Source: Strongylocentrotus purpuratus
Taxonomy: Eukaryota; Echinodermata; Echinoidea; Camarodonta; Strongylocentrotidae
Reading direction: 5' to 3'
Assembly: GCF_000002235.5 (NCBI RefSeq)
Contig: NW_022145613.1
Span: 4,514,447-4,578,446 of the forward strand
Length of the DNA stretch: 64,000 bases
The position numbers were made by a program, and so were the translations under genes. This document shows positions 12,246-24,345 of the stretch, one piece after another (position 1 is the first letter of the stretch; every line of letters starts with the position of its first letter). The notes beneath the pieces are model-generated. The model worked only from the letters and a program-made list of their open reading frames with translations. It was not told the DNA's origin and ran no database searches.

Positions 12246-12507
12246 GCCCAACGATTACCGACAAAATTAAATGTCCCAAAATCTACAAATTTAACCCTAT
12301 AAACCCGGGGCCGAAGGCTAAATTGTATTTCGAATGGACTATCTATAGTACTTGCGTATGCGCAAATTGCCATTTTCCTCGACGACATAAAAATATACGA
12401 TGTATTTCGTTAACTTAGTCAGCCTCATAGCTATATATTTTAATGCAGGCGCGGAGCTAGGATCTTATATTAGGGAGTGGCGGTGGTGAGCAAGCGAATC
12501 ACTTAAA

Positions 12508-12703
12508 CATACATGCCAACTGTTCAGATTAAAGAGGAACATTCCTCTTTTTGGGAGAAGATAATTATCATTTTAATGCAGGTGTTCCTCTTCCTGTACA
12601 AATTTGTCTGTAGTATTGAATAGGAGAGTTAGGATTGTTCCTCTTTTTTTTGAAAATATCATAATTTGTACAGATTTCTGATTTTCAAATGTTGGCATGT
12701 ATG
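12508..12703. mobile_element. 196-bp MITE, CATACATGCC ends
   Basis: Ends are CATACATGCCAAC and GTTGGCATGTATG, a perfect 13-bp TIR. Both sides are flanked by CTTAAA, a 6-bp direct duplication at 12,502-12,507 and 12,704-12,709. The interior has two AGGAACA/TGTTCCTC-type motifs. The TTAA inside the duplication leaves open a TTAA-specific transposase (piggyBac or Kolobok type) as an alternative to a 6-bp hAT-type duplication. Confidence 0.75.
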
Positions 12704-12739
12704 CTTAAAGAACGCGCGAAGCGTGCTCATTAGGGGGTG

Positions 12740-14215
12740 TGAGTGATAGGCCTCCCGCGCGAAGCGCGGAAGCTTATAGACGTTTCCTTAACCCTAATAA
12801 GGCCGGGCTATTTGGGGTCTTAGTAGGGCCGGGGGGGGCCATTATGGCCCCCCCTTAAGATCTCGGCCGCGAAGCGGCCGATCACCGCGAAAATTTGCAC
12901 GCATGTCAAGTGAAGTGTATAGAATAATATGATAATTTCAACTTTTTGAAAAATTCACTCATTTGCATATTTATGGTAATTTATGCAAATAAAGTCATAA
13001 AAATCACATTTTTACCCATAAATCACATATTACTCATATTTAAACATTCTTTTTCACTACATATATTCATTAGACCATTCTGAATAATAATATGCCAAAA
13101 AAATTTGGAAGAGCCAGCTTATTTCTTATGTTATCCCTTGTTTTGATAATTTCTTATGTATTTCATTGTTTTTTTAACTTATGTATTTTATTGTTTTTGT
13201 TGTTTTATTTCATTTCTTATTACAATTCAACTATATTGACTCCAAAACAACTACCTAAACTTTAAACAAGACCCAATAACCCATTTTTGATCTGTTTTTA
13301 GGAAAAATGACTTTTTCATATGTTTTGTACACAAATCACGAAAATGAGCGATTTTCGGGCTGACATGCAATGACAAAAGGTCACGTGACCTTGTAACCGT
13401 AGGTCCGATTTTCAAAAAAATTCTTTTAAAAGTTGCGCAAGACTCGAAAGAAAAAAGTCAGCGAGCGGCGGGGCGCCATCCATATGCGTTCCCGAGAAAT
13501 TGGAAAAATCGTGGAGGGGGGGCCATAATGGCCCCCCCGGCCTTATTAGGGTTAAATTATTAAGAAAAGAAGACGATTTGCTATACCGTTCTCGACTGTT
13601 AATCCTTGTCTGAATTCAGTTTCTCCCCCTCCCGCGCAAAGCGTGGAAGCTTAGACGTTTCCTTAAATTATTAAGAAAAGAAGACGATTTATTGTACCGT
13701 TCTCGACTATTAATCCTTGTCTGAATGAAGTTTCCCTCCTCCCGCGGATTGCGCGAAAGCTTTGACGTTTCATTAAATTATGAGAAAAAGCAGACGATTC
13801 GGTGAACTGTTCTCGACTCTTACTAAGCCCTATTTATCTGAATTCAGTTTCCCCCTCTCGCGCGAAGCGCGGAAGCTTCGACGTTTCATTAAATTATGAG
13901 AGAAAGCAGACGATTCGTTGTACCGTTCGCGACTATTAACCCTAATTTGTCTGAATTCAGTTTACCTCCTCCCGCGCGAAGCGCGGAAGCTTTGACGTTT
14001 CCTTAAATTATTAGAGAAAGCAGACGATTCGTTGTACCCTTCTCGACTCTTAATCCTTATCTGAATTCAGTTTTCCCCCCTTCCTCGCAAAGCGCGGAAT
14101 TTTCCGGCGTTTTATCGAAATATAGAGAAAGGAAAACGATTCTTCGTACCGTCGTTGACTCTTAATCTTTGTTTGAATCTAGTTTCCCCGAAAATGTTAA
14201 ACCTCTGATTTCTTT
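12740..14215 (-). repeat. ~114-bp satellite array A
   Basis: Apart from the inserted transposon, about seven monomers are present. GAATTCAGTTT-like landmarks recur at about 13,611, 13,723, 13,839, 13,952, 14,061 and 14,175, a period of 109-115 bp. Each unit has a CCGCGCGAAGCGCGG inverted repeat (6-bp stem, 3-base loop), a TTAAATTATTA block and GTACCGTTCTCGACT. This is the reverse complement of the array at 54,715-56,845. Confidence 0.85.
12792..13551. mobile_element. 760-bp non-autonomous piggyBac-like element
   Basis: Left end CCCTAATAAGGCCGGG and right end CCCGGCCTTATTAGGG form a TIR of about 16 bp, flanked by TTAA on both sides (12,788-12,791 and 13,552-13,555). Sub-terminal GGGGGGGCCATTATGGCC palindromes occur at both ends. 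TTAA duplication with CCC ends is diagnostic of piggyBac-type transposition. There is no transposase frame. The insertion site is inside a satellite monomer, and the flanks joined across one TTAA match the uninterrupted neighbouring monomer. Confidence 0.85.
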
Positions 14216-14278
14216 AGCTGATATTATAGGAAAGTGAAACTTCGAGAAATACAAGTATTGTAGTTGTTGGGTAGAATA

Positions 14279-14640
14279 TGAATATGCCCATATGGGTAAC
14301 ACATGGGGAAAATCTGGGTTAATCCACATGGGATATTATCTGGGTTAATCAATCTGGGTACCAGATGGGATTAAGCTGGGCATACCCATTTAGGCCCAGT
14401 TTGGTATGGGTCCCATCTGGGTCCCATCTGGGTCCCATCTGGGTCCCATCTGGGTCCCATCTGGGTCCCATCTGGGTCCCATCTGTCTTATATGGGTTTA
14501 CCCATATGGGTCCCATATGGGTCCCATATGGTTCTTGGGTGCAGATGCCTTAAGGCCCCAGATGGTTTTCCATATGGGGCCCATGTTTCAGAGAATATGG
14601 GACCCATGTGGGTCCCACATGGGCTTGCTACCTGGGTTAT
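14279..14640. repeat. CCCATATGGG / GGGTCCCATCT repeat
   Basis: Seven head-to-tail copies of the 11-bp unit GGGTCCCATCT lie at 14,408-14,484. They are surrounded by variants such as CCCATATGGG, GGGACCCATGTGGG and CCACATGGG, many self-complementary. The 11-bp period puts the same peptide (WVPSGSHLGPI) in all frames every 33 bp, so the open frames here are by-products. Probably a palindrome-rich non-autonomous element with an amplified core. Confidence 0.75.
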
Positions 14641-14939
14641 TATCCTCTGTCTCTCTACTTCTTTTTTTGCACTTTTGCGCTTCGCGCTTAACATTTAGCT
14701 CGTTGCTTTTTAAGGATGCGGCTTTGCATTTGGCGCACTGCATTTCGATGATGCTGTTGATTAAATAAATTTAATAACTTCATTAATTCCTGATGAAGCC
14801 GTATGAGCGAGAATTTAATTTATTCTTGTCTCATATACTTCGTTTTCTATTTATATATGTATGTATTATGAAAATGAGATAGCAAAGTGTGTATATTGAT
14901 GGTCAACTTGCGAGTAATAACCATTAACTACTCTCATCG

Positions 14940-15082
14940 GGCTCTCATCATTATTATTTTTTTTTTTTGATGGTGAATTATTGGGGGGGGGATGATTGTA
15001 CAGGCCATCCCCCCCACCTGAAATATTGGGGGGGGGGGGATATATCCCCCCCCCATCCCCCCGGGATCGACACCCATGCACA
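14940..15082. mobile_element. G/C-run-rich MITE fragment
   Basis: Alternating runs of G and C (GGGGGGGGGGATGATTG, CCATCCCCCCCACC, GGGGGGGGGGGGATATATCCC) end in CCGGGATCGACACCCATGCA. The arrangement is self-complementary. The minus-strand start TGGGTGTCGATCCCGG looks like a transposon terminus. The opposite end is unclear. Confidence 0.45.
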
Positions 15083-16901
15083 AGCATGACAACAAATATA
15101 TATTGATCCTAGTGTGTACGTTCCATCTAACTTGTAAACATCAAAAGTTACTTTATGTTAAGATAGGCTATAAAATGTGCAAGTTATTTCAAAGTGAAAA
15201 ACCCAATCTGCGACGAATCGAATTGTGAAAGCTGTTATGATGAGCTACCTGCCTGCCATGTGTAGCGTGTCTCTCCTCAATAATGATATTTCTCATTGCA
15301 ATCTAAAGCTTATTACCAGTATCTCCTCTCTCTCTCTTCTCAATACACCCTCCATCTCCATCTCTTTCTCAACATTTTTTTTCTTTGAATACCCGTTTTT
15401 TTCACTCCCTATCCTTTCATATTATTCTTTTCATTTCGGAATAATGTTGAAGATGCAAAAACTGCCTGTTTTTATCCTCAAATAATTATGCATGCACTAA
15501 AGAATGACAAATTCGGGATTTATATACCGCCTACGGGATTTAGTCTCCTTTAGTATTTATTCCAGCCTGTACTCTCGCTATATATTATCTTGCCGGCCCT
15601 ATTCTATCTTCCATCTATTTCACCTTTTATATTTCATGTCATCCATCTCTGACTCGCCCACGTTAATTCGAGCCACCGACAAGATAGGTCGACTCTCACC
15701 CCCTCACATAAGCCTATCTTTGCTCTTATTATTATTATGAACGCTGAAAAACATACACACCCCTGTTCATTTTTTTCACGCGAAACTTGCACGTACTGTC
15801 TGAAAAACGACCTTATGATGCAAATCTTCTCTTCATAAACGAAAATGTCACGCTAATTACGTTTTCAACTTTACAATACACGCAGAGCGAAAAGTACAAA
15901 ACATCTATTTTCAAATGAATCATCATCTATACCGATTAAAATTTGCACAATGGAAGGATGTACTTGTATTTAATAAAGGAGAGTTCGAATTATTTTGGGT
16001 TATCTACTAACACTGCATAAGAAATTATATTGCTATGCAATTGTTGTTGAAAAATTGCGTAACATCAACAGGTTTTACAACTTACTCTGTTAAGAGCCTT
16101 GAGAATCCCATTTAATACACGTAAGTGAGTCATCTAACACCCACTTGTTTGTGTGTTATTCCTACAGACAACACATCTAAATGAAAATATTTTGTCAAAG
16201 GCATTCAAAGAATATGAGGTGTTTAAATTATATATTATCTATTCTCTCAAACCCGTCACCCCCCCCCCCCCCATTTTCAATTATGCTCTTTTTTATGAAG
16301 ACAAAAAACAATATAATAAATACTAATGGATCAATTAACTGACTGATTTAAGGAAGGGATGTGGCAAAATGAAATATAAAGTATAGCGCAGTCGGAGGCG
16401 ATGAAATTAAATGAAAATGTTATCAAAATAAGTATGACTTGATCACAGTTGGTTACTTTGCCTACCAACGTTATTCTTATTTCATTAAATGCTATGATTA
16501 ATTTGTCAAAATTAATAGATGTAAAATTGTATAAATAAAAGCTATCGAAGGCCGTGAAGCAGGGTTCAATTATGAACACTGTGTTAATCGTGATAATAAG
16601 AAAACGTCCCGTAATTCGGCAACTGATTATAACCATGTGTTTGCGTTGTGCATGAGGAAAGAAAGAAACATTTATATTTAAAATAAAGATGATGAGAAGG
16701 AAGAAAGTATTAATCGCCCGATACATCTAGATAATCTATACCGGCGGCAAAAAGATATCTGCTGCAAATCAACACTTCCAAGATTTCAGAGGGATGTCAA
16801 ATCACAAAAATGTCACTGCCAAAGAGAAATTTCAGGATTTCATCCGACCAGTTCTCGGAATCGGTATTTGGTAGGATTGTATTTCTACTTTTGTTGGAAA
16901 C
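15083..16901. other. intergenic, C14 run
   Basis: AT-rich intergenic DNA with pyrimidine-rich stretches around 15,330-15,430 and a C14 run at 16,259-16,272. A 131-codon minus-strand open frame at 16,331-16,726 is hydrophobic because of the AT-rich sequence and has no motif, so I do not call it a gene. Confidence 0.4.
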
Positions 16902-16903
16902 TA

Positions 16904-17860
16904 CACTGTAAACAAATAATAGTCGAAATAACTCAATAAAATTGAGGAAAAGAATTGCCTTATTCTTATTAAGTAAATATTACCTACGGCATCTTAAGTA
17001 GAATTTACTTATTTTGCTGAATAAATTTTTACTCAGTTAAATCGAGTTACATTAACGTAAATAATTTAAGTATTGTAATCATTTTAGATAATTAAAAAAA
17101 AAAAGCTATGATAGGATTACATATTGCACGATTTGGTACCCATCTAATCTAACAAGTAACATCCACTAATCATTCACTACTTCTATTTAAGATTAATCCC
17201 TAATCACTAACACTACCTTCTATTTAAGATTTAACTGTATATATATATATATATATATATATCTACCACCATCACAAACTATTACATACGCTTCAATTCG
17301 ACACATATTGAAAGGCTCCAAATTTTATATATACTTGATCGTAAAATTGGTTGACAATTTCCTGAAATATCAAGTTTTGATTTGTTTTGAACTGGGTAAC
17401 AATTAAAAATTGTCTTGTCTTTGCTTAGCCATGTTAAATGAATTAGTAAATGTTTTAAAATCCTTAAATTTTCATTCAACCACAAAAAAAGAATTGTTTT
17501 ATTTAAAAAAGAGTTTAATTTGGTCTTAATGAATATTCATAAATTATGTAAATATTTCTATTACGCACTGCATCGGTCCTTACTTTAAAAAGATAAGAAT
17601 AATCAACATAAATTGTTTGAGTAATACGTATAATTTCTGATATTGAGTTAAAATTACTAAATTAATACAAGCTGAAATTACTTAAAGTTCTTATGTATTT
17701 GATTTTACTTAAATATTCCACGTATGTTTTACTAAATTGAAAGTTTGAGTTAGCAAGACTTAAATTTAGTGCGTAAGTGGCAAAACTAATGTTTTCAAGT
17801 AAATTCTACATGGAAAAAATACGTAAAAATTACCAATGAACAAATTCTTTTTTTACAGTG
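16904..17860. mobile_element. 957-bp TA-flanked MITE, CACTGTAAA ends
   Basis: Starts CACTGTAAAC and ends TTTTACAGTG, with TA on both sides (16,902-16,903 and 17,861-17,862), the target duplication of Tc1/mariner-type transposons. The interior is AT-rich and built from degenerate AAGTAAATTTTACT and AATTACTTAA words in both orientations, and it has a (TA)n run near 17,239-17,261. No transposase is present. The TIR is short, so the superfamily is inferred from the TA duplication. Confidence 0.65.
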
Positions 17861-17862
17861 TA

Positions 17863-18464
17863 TGGAGGACAATATATCTGTTTACTAATATCTTGTTTGG
17901 AAATATACGCAACATATCAAAATAGGTCGAAATATTCATTATTATTCGGTAAATACAGGTGCAATAAAGGTTATTCCAACCTTTTATTTTTTTTAAAGGT
18001 TTTAAAATGTTACTCAAACAAACAAACAGAAGGAAACTTGTGTCTCAGTCAAATATATAGCATGCGTGACCAAGAAAAGACGTATAAAAGGGTGGTCTTT
18101 ATTTTTAGATTGGACGTCCGTTTTCAAGAAAAAAGGTTCCCTATAACTTTCGGTTACGTAAGCTTGCTAATTTAAAAATGCATAAAGAAGCCCCTATATA
18201 CTTCGCTTATACCAGCATGTGAATTGCTTCTTTACGACAGGGGTTAACGACGACGATGAAAGTTCATTATATATTCTTTTTCAAAGAAAGGACTCATGAA
18301 CCCATTTGGAAGTGTACAGGTCGATGTTATTGCTTCTCTATTGAAATACATTTTTTACACTGTGAATTTTACATCAGAAGTGCAAATAAATTTATTTTAC
18401 ATTGTCAACAACTCAACTGATAATCCCTATTGCACTTCAAAATGCTCAAGGGGTTGCAATTCTA
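17863..18464. other. intergenic, nothing recognised
   Basis: AT-rich sequence. A 105-codon plus-strand open frame at 17,858-18,175 overlaps the MITE end and shows no motif, so it is not called. Confidence 0.4.
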
Positions 18465-18600
18465 CAATACTTGTTTAGGAGTACACTTTTGTGAAATACC
18501 CGTTTAGGGTGTGAATTCGGGATAAAACCACGCAAAATCCTCATTTAGGGTGTATTTTGGCTCCAGAAGATATCCTTGTTTAGGGGGTGTCTAGAAAACC
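18465..18600 (+). repeat. degenerate GTTTAGGGTGT repeat
   Basis: The word CxTGTTTAGGRRTGT or close variants recurs four times at about 18,470, 18,500, 18,538 and 18,572, 30-38 bp apart. The units are too diverged to define a consensus. Perhaps a decayed minisatellite. Confidence 0.45.
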
Positions 18601-20264
18601 TGTGGTCACGCAAACAGTATTTTTACATGATTTAGATACTTGGGACGAATCCGCACAAATAATGAAACAAATAATGAATGCTTGAATTGAGAGATAGAGT
18701 ATTAAAAGTACTTGAAAGCATGAATGAATTATATTAATCAATCATATGTAAAAACAACAACAACAGCCTTATTAATGACGGTTGAGTTTCGGTTTAAGTA
18801 CTCGAATATTTCATTTGCTTCTCCCTCCAACACAGACACCACCCATGCTACACTGTCTAAACCTTCTTAACATGCACGTTCTCTTCAGCTCATTGAATAT
18901 CCATGTGCTCTTAATCTTCATCAATCACAAGTTCAACATTCACGTAAAAAGGCATCTTTGGAAATGCGTATTCGAAATCAATAGATAAATTATTCATCTG
19001 GAGTAGACGACGCTCGTTCGATCAGTTACAACACCCTTTTGAAGAAGAAAAGTAGAGATGGATAGAATGATTTTTCTTTAGGAACGTAAGGAGATAGCAT
19101 CGAATTCGGCAAATTATTCCGAAGCGATGGCGGAGATAACAATGTGAATAAATAGAGCACGTCGGGTAGTATCTCTTTGGTTTAACCCCTCCCGTGTGAG
19201 TCTGTGGATGTTGCGCATGTTTTAATTCTCCATCAGCGTGAATAATGATCAATATTCAGAATTTGATTGTAAGTGGGGCTTAACTTTCTAGTTTAATAGT
19301 GAAGATATTCATTTTTTACAATCTGTATTATTAACGACCCTCACCCCTGGTCCCTTAAAATGCTCGTTTTGTTGGGGGGATTTATTTCAATACCTTGATT
19401 TAAACCAAAAAAAAACATGAAAGTGGCAAATGGGTGTTTACCTGTCTGCGTGATGTTTCATGTGTCAAATTTTTAAGGGGTGAAATAAATATGCGTAAGA
19501 AATAGAGAAAGAAGGGTGCACAGACATGATGTATTGATGATGTATAAATGATTAACGGAAATTGCTATCATTTAGTATCATCATTATTACCGTACGGCTA
19601 TATTCAGAACTTTACCCTTTGGTCGTTTTGAGATTATGCACACTTTGTCATTGTCACCAGTCTATGCCCTTATTTATTATCCAAAAAACTACATTGAACG
19701 GATATTGTCTTGAATTTGAAGCAAAGTAGTGATGATTCGAGTGAATGAATGCAACTTCACAAAAACGTCTGGACTAAAACTAAGCAAAATAGGTCATACA
19801 CAAATTGTGTCCTCGATGCTGGATCACAATGCTAATAACATTCCTCCAATAACGCCAATAGGCATTTTCCCTTTTTTAGGTCTCTCTATGAATAATTCAA
19901 ATCATCTTCGCTTATTTGGGTGTCTAATACCATCTGTCTCGAGTGTTTTTCAGCAAGCAACCTCTATCCACGTTCCGTGTCATTTGCTCTGATTGAATTT
20001 CTCTTCCTTTCTTTCTGATTGATGTGAGAGGATACGGAGAGAGTGACATTTATTCTGACCTCTTCTATATTACTTCTAATACTTGCATCATCAGCCAAGA
20101 TAAAGTATGCGCATTAAAGACACCATAGCTTATAATGGCTTTCCTATTTTTTTCTTGACTGAAACGTGACTGATGGATCGTCGAGCTGCATCACTATTTA
20201 TTCGAAATATAGGACGAGGAAAATAAGGGATATTGTTCTAAAGGTGCTCGCATACAGTCAGCAA
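18601..20264. other. intergenic, nothing recognised
   Basis: No gene, RNA or bounded repeat was recognised in this 1.7 kb. Confidence 0.4.
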
Positions 20265-20640
20265 TTGCACTCAGAATGGTCCCGAGTATTCCCGAATTTT
20301 GCGTGTGAACAAATCAGGATAAAGTTCGGGAACATTCTGGACCATTTTGGGTGTGATTCGGGACCTTGCTGGGGGGGGGGGGGGGGGGGATTCAGAAACA
20401 TGTTTTTAAAAATCCCGATTTCTGTCCAGTAGGTGACGACACACCGGGACGATTCGTAACGGTACGGGACTTTACGCGAATTCTTCGGACCATTCTCTGC
20501 CATTCCCGACCATTCTCGACCGTTCGGGAATTTTCGGGACGATTCGGGAATAACTACCGAATGGTCCAGAATATTCCCTGAAATATACGAATGGTCCCGA
20601 ATAGTCCCAAATAGTCCCGTATTGCATCCCTAATGATCCC
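20265..20640. repeat. GGTCCCGAAT motif cluster
   Basis: Many copies of AATGGTCCCGAAT, GGGAATTTTCGGGA and their reverse complements lie within 375 bp, interrupted by a G19 run at 20,371-20,389. Motifs run in both orientations, so the sequence is highly self-complementary. Probably a palindromic non-autonomous transposon whose borders I could not fix. Confidence 0.5.
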
Positions 20641-23600
20641 CAAATGGCCCAAGGAATTATTCGAGACTATATAGGAACAATTGCTTAATGAATGCGAGGC
20701 CCTTAAGGGGAAAAGTTCCTATACGGAAAATCTCGATCGCATATCCAGTATGATGTACTGGATCTTATACAAATCGGCATTTTCATAAATACCATGTGAG
20801 AATCTAACATATTATAAATCTTGGGTTTCCTTTACAAGTTTTAAAAACAACATTAAAAAACAAAAAAGCATCATACCGAGGATAGCATCATATTCCGCAT
20901 AACTGTCTATTGCATGCAAATTGTACGGGAAATATGATATAAAAACACCATTAAAGTTGTTTTATTTTATTACGATTTTTTGTTTGTTGTTCCTGCCCAT
21001 TCAATTGAAAATGAAAATGTGGGCACCATATCGATTATAAATCATATGCTATAAATTCAATAATTATGGAATTCGTACTTAGAACAGAATGCAAATTATT
21101 TTGTTTATGCAGCGCTTATGCCTAAAGAATAAACCGAAAACCCATTTGGGAGCGTGAATTTTATTCTTGTTTGAAACATTTGAATGTATCTTCCTTTCAT
21201 GGACCTTTTCCGCAGTTTCTATCGAATCCTCTTATATGATCACTAATTTGACTTGTCATAACGTTAGCTGAAATCCAACGCTCCGATTAAAGTTGCGGTT
21301 TCTATGACTATTAGTATTTCTATGAAAGACTAGAAAGTGAATACGTACAGCAAATGATTCGGGGAAGAAAAAAATACTTTCTAGAAATGTATTTGGACTT
21401 GAAGTCTTCTAGCAACTGCAACAGTAGCAAAACATCGAACAGTATTCTGGGGGGGGGGGGGGGTTATTATTATTCAAAAGGGTGAAGAAAAAATAACGCG
21501 CAGTCTCTCGCTAGATGTGTGCCCCCAGGCGTTATGATTAGCCGAGATGGAAATATTCAAGTCTGTATTCTAATTCGATGGAACGCGGCGTATCTATTCT
21601 CCTAGTAGCCGCTGGGTAAAGAAGGCTACACGTGCTCTCCGAACTCACAAATAAATCTCAAGTGTCATCTGCCGACAGGCTCGGTGTTATTAACCTCATC
21701 AAGGGAAACGGATGACATGGAGTAGAAAATAAAATGGTGTGCCTATCCATAAAGGACCCTTCCATTCTTTATCCGCTGTAGTTCTGTTCTTATCTACTGT
21801 AAAACATGAAATATTGGATCTCATGAAGGGGCCGTGGTTTAATGCATTCATGATATACACACACATACACAATCATATATACATCATGTATACATCATAT
21901 GAAAGTAGAAACTTTTCTATTTAATTGTTACGTCATCATCTTGTTGCGCCTGCGCCAACACGTAGACTTGATAGCGTAAATTAAAGATATGCATTTCAGA
22001 ATATGTATATAGTCCGAATGAAAAGTAATATGAAAATAAAAGTGATAAATAAGGTTACATGGAAGTTATTCTTGAAGAATGGAACCAGAAAATTCATTTT
22101 ACGAGAACCTGTCGTTTTTTTAAATCATGCTCGCTTTCTTTTTCTTCTGAAAGCATAAGTCAGATTTCCACATAAGATACGGCATGTTTTCTATCGGTCA
22201 GATTCACAAGTTCCATTTCTCATTATCAAGCTATTGTTTTCTAGCATATCATAATTGTGGATGTCAATGTAGCATTAAAGATGCATTTCATTTTTATTTG
22301 ATTTTATGAGAATATATTTCCCTTCATTATAAGAACTCATTTATTGAAAATAAACTTTAAGATTAACACTTATACTATATAAAGAGCTTTGGAAGGTGCG
22401 TTTGTTCCACAAACATTTGTAGCTTTCAACAAACATTTGTTGAAAGCTTTTACCATCCTCTGCAAATGAACATCGCAGGAAGGTAAAACAAAACTATAAA
22501 ATATCATCGATGTGTGGCATTCCCTTCAGTTACAGACAATAAAGAAAAAGAAGAACAATCAAGGCAAAAAGCACGTCAACGTAATGTAAAACATAACTAT
22601 GTTCAGCGATCACTTCGCTCTGAGTCAATAATGAGCAAAGAAGAGATACATGTTCAAGCCAATAGCATGTGCAGACATGGAGAGTCATGACAAGAGAAAA
22701 AACCACAGCTACATCAAGAAATTATTCATTCCAAAGCACTTTACCTGCTCTTACTTGCCGCCATGCAAGTCGCTCGATAGCACGCGGGGTCGCGTTTTTG
22801 AGTGTTTGTTCGCAGACGTGATGTTTTCATTTCATTTATCTTGCAACATCCACACAAAAAGCGAGCAGGAAATATAATGAGATGGATTCATCGAGGAAAA
22901 GAAATGAAGACGGATGTGCAAGTACGAAGAAAATGGCGCATCTGAATAAATTAATTCAAAGTCAATGCTATAAATGTATGGTGGTTTGTATGAAGCCGGG
23001 CAGCTATGGTGAAGACGGGACGCTCACGATTTTTTTTCGTCTGTCGCGGGACAGTTTTCATCATAATCTTGAATCAACAGAACCGTGACTGATAAAAATA
23101 GCGTCAGACGAACGAAAGCTTGGCTTCTGCATAAAAACAGAGGAGCGTGAGCTACTCGATTTCCTTGCACTCAAGTTTAATACCTCGAGGATCGAATTGG
23201 CATTGAATTATCATGAAGATGCTCGGTGAAGAAAGAACAAGAGCGCAAAAAAAAAATGAACCGTACCTATATACTCCGCCATGAAATTCTATTACAAAAG
23301 ATGAAATATGACTAACAAAACGTAAAAAATAAAATATTACAATTTCCTTTGAAGGATATCAATAGCCCTTTCTGTCTAAAAATAGATGAATACATAAAGT
23401 CAAATTATGTATTCTAGCAGAACCTACGGGAAGCATTTTGCCTGAAACTCTCCAAAAAGTTTTATTTATCAAGCATTTTAAGAGATGTAAGTTATGTTTT
23501 AATATCCATCACTTAAACAATTTATCACTGCACTATAGAAAGTTTTAATGATATCCAAAATTATGATGCATTTTACTTACGGTGTAAATTGGTAAGGTAT

Positions 23601-23808
23601 CTACAAAAGCATTACTGAGATTTCTTATCTGGCAGAAAATTCAGCTCCAAAATATAATACTAACATTTGCCATCTGGTAACGGAATGTCAGTGACATTGC
23701 ATTCCGTTTGAATCAAATCAAATTTAGTATGTTATCTACCGTTCAGCACACAAACCACTTTTGACATTTCATCAGCATAATCCTTGACATTCAAACGAAA
23801 AACCGATT
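20641..23808. other. intergenic, G15 run
   Basis: AT-rich DNA with a G15 run at 21,449-21,463 and (CA)-rich sequence near 21,858-21,890. Short open frames at 22,650-23,088 have no motif. No gene is supported. Confidence 0.4.
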
Positions 23809-24066
23809 TTGATTACACATCATTACCGCCTCTTTACTCCTGTCCTTATCGACGACAACGGCGTAAATCTCGCATTCGGCATTACGCTACACATTGATCT
23901 GAAATGCGATTCGATTTACGAGGACATACTTCAACACCATGCCGAGATTTCTTCCTCTACGTTATTTCTAATAAATTATAAACGAGGTGAGGGTGTCGAC
24001 TTGATTTCGACACACGGGTTGTCGTGGTTGTTGGGTACACATTTTGAGGGATTTAGTGAGCTATAA
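23785..24066 (+). pseudogene. possible Cys-loop receptor exon relic
   Basis: An open frame follows a TGA at 23,785 and reads to 24,066. Around 23,836-23,900 the peptide PVLIDDNGVNLAFGITLH resembles the start of the ligand-binding domain of nicotinic-type Cys-loop receptors, where a PV, about eight residues, V-x-FG-x-x-L spacing is conserved. The following IDL could match the usual IIDVDE, but the sequence then diverges (KCDSIYED) with no splice donor at the expected place. This is a single short similarity. A relic exon, or chance, are both possible. Confidence 0.2.
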
Positions 24067-24212
24067 TTGAAAACTTGAAAGGTTGTTCAAGTTTAGTCGT
24101 TACATTTGATGACTGACTTGTAAACGACACCTGACTGCGGTGTATGCGTGGGTATGCGGATATAGACGTGAGAGAGAAAGGTGACTACAGGCAAGTCAAG
24201 TTTATTTTCAAG

Positions 24213-24345
24213 CAATGGCGTATCCAGCAAAGGGCGTAGCACCCCATTCTGTTGGCGCCCAGGGAAACAATATCTTGAATAGCAATGGGTATCTCAGATT
24301 GCATGAAATTATTCATAAGGGTGGGGCTGGGGGGGGGGGGGGCTC
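24213..24345 (+). mobile_element. hAT-like terminus, CAATGGCGTATCCAGC
   Basis: CAATGGCGTATCCAGCAAAG resembles the CAGTGGCGGATCCAGG ends of the other hAT-like elements in this window and is followed by a G14 run (24,329-24,342), as they are. No matching right end was found nearby. Confidence 0.35.

Larger units (their letters stand above)
12446..14215 (-). mobile_element. satellite-carrying hAT-like element, nested insertions
   Basis: The left end CAGGCGCGGAGCTAGGATC closely resembles the inverted right end of the larger element at 53,543-56,985 (CAGGCGCGGATCCAGGATT). Both have a short G-rich spacer and then the same ~114-bp satellite, so this is a second, inverted member of that family. It is interrupted by a 196-bp MITE (12,508-12,703) and a 760-bp piggyBac-like element (12,792-13,551). 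The other terminus was not identified; 14,215 marks the end of recognisable satellite. Confidence 0.6.

Noticed and set aside
12821-12870. GGGGGGGGCCATTATGGCC hairpin as a transcription terminator
   Set aside because: It is the sub-terminal repeat of a piggyBac-like element, mirrored at the other end, in a eukaryotic context.
14365-14768. 120-codon frame with WVPSGSHLGPI repeats
   Set aside because: It results from an 11-bp tandem repeat that is open in several frames on both strands.
16331-16726. 131-codon hydrophobic minus-strand frame as a membrane protein
   Set aside because: Composition follows AT-rich DNA, with no motif, no splice support and no codon bias.
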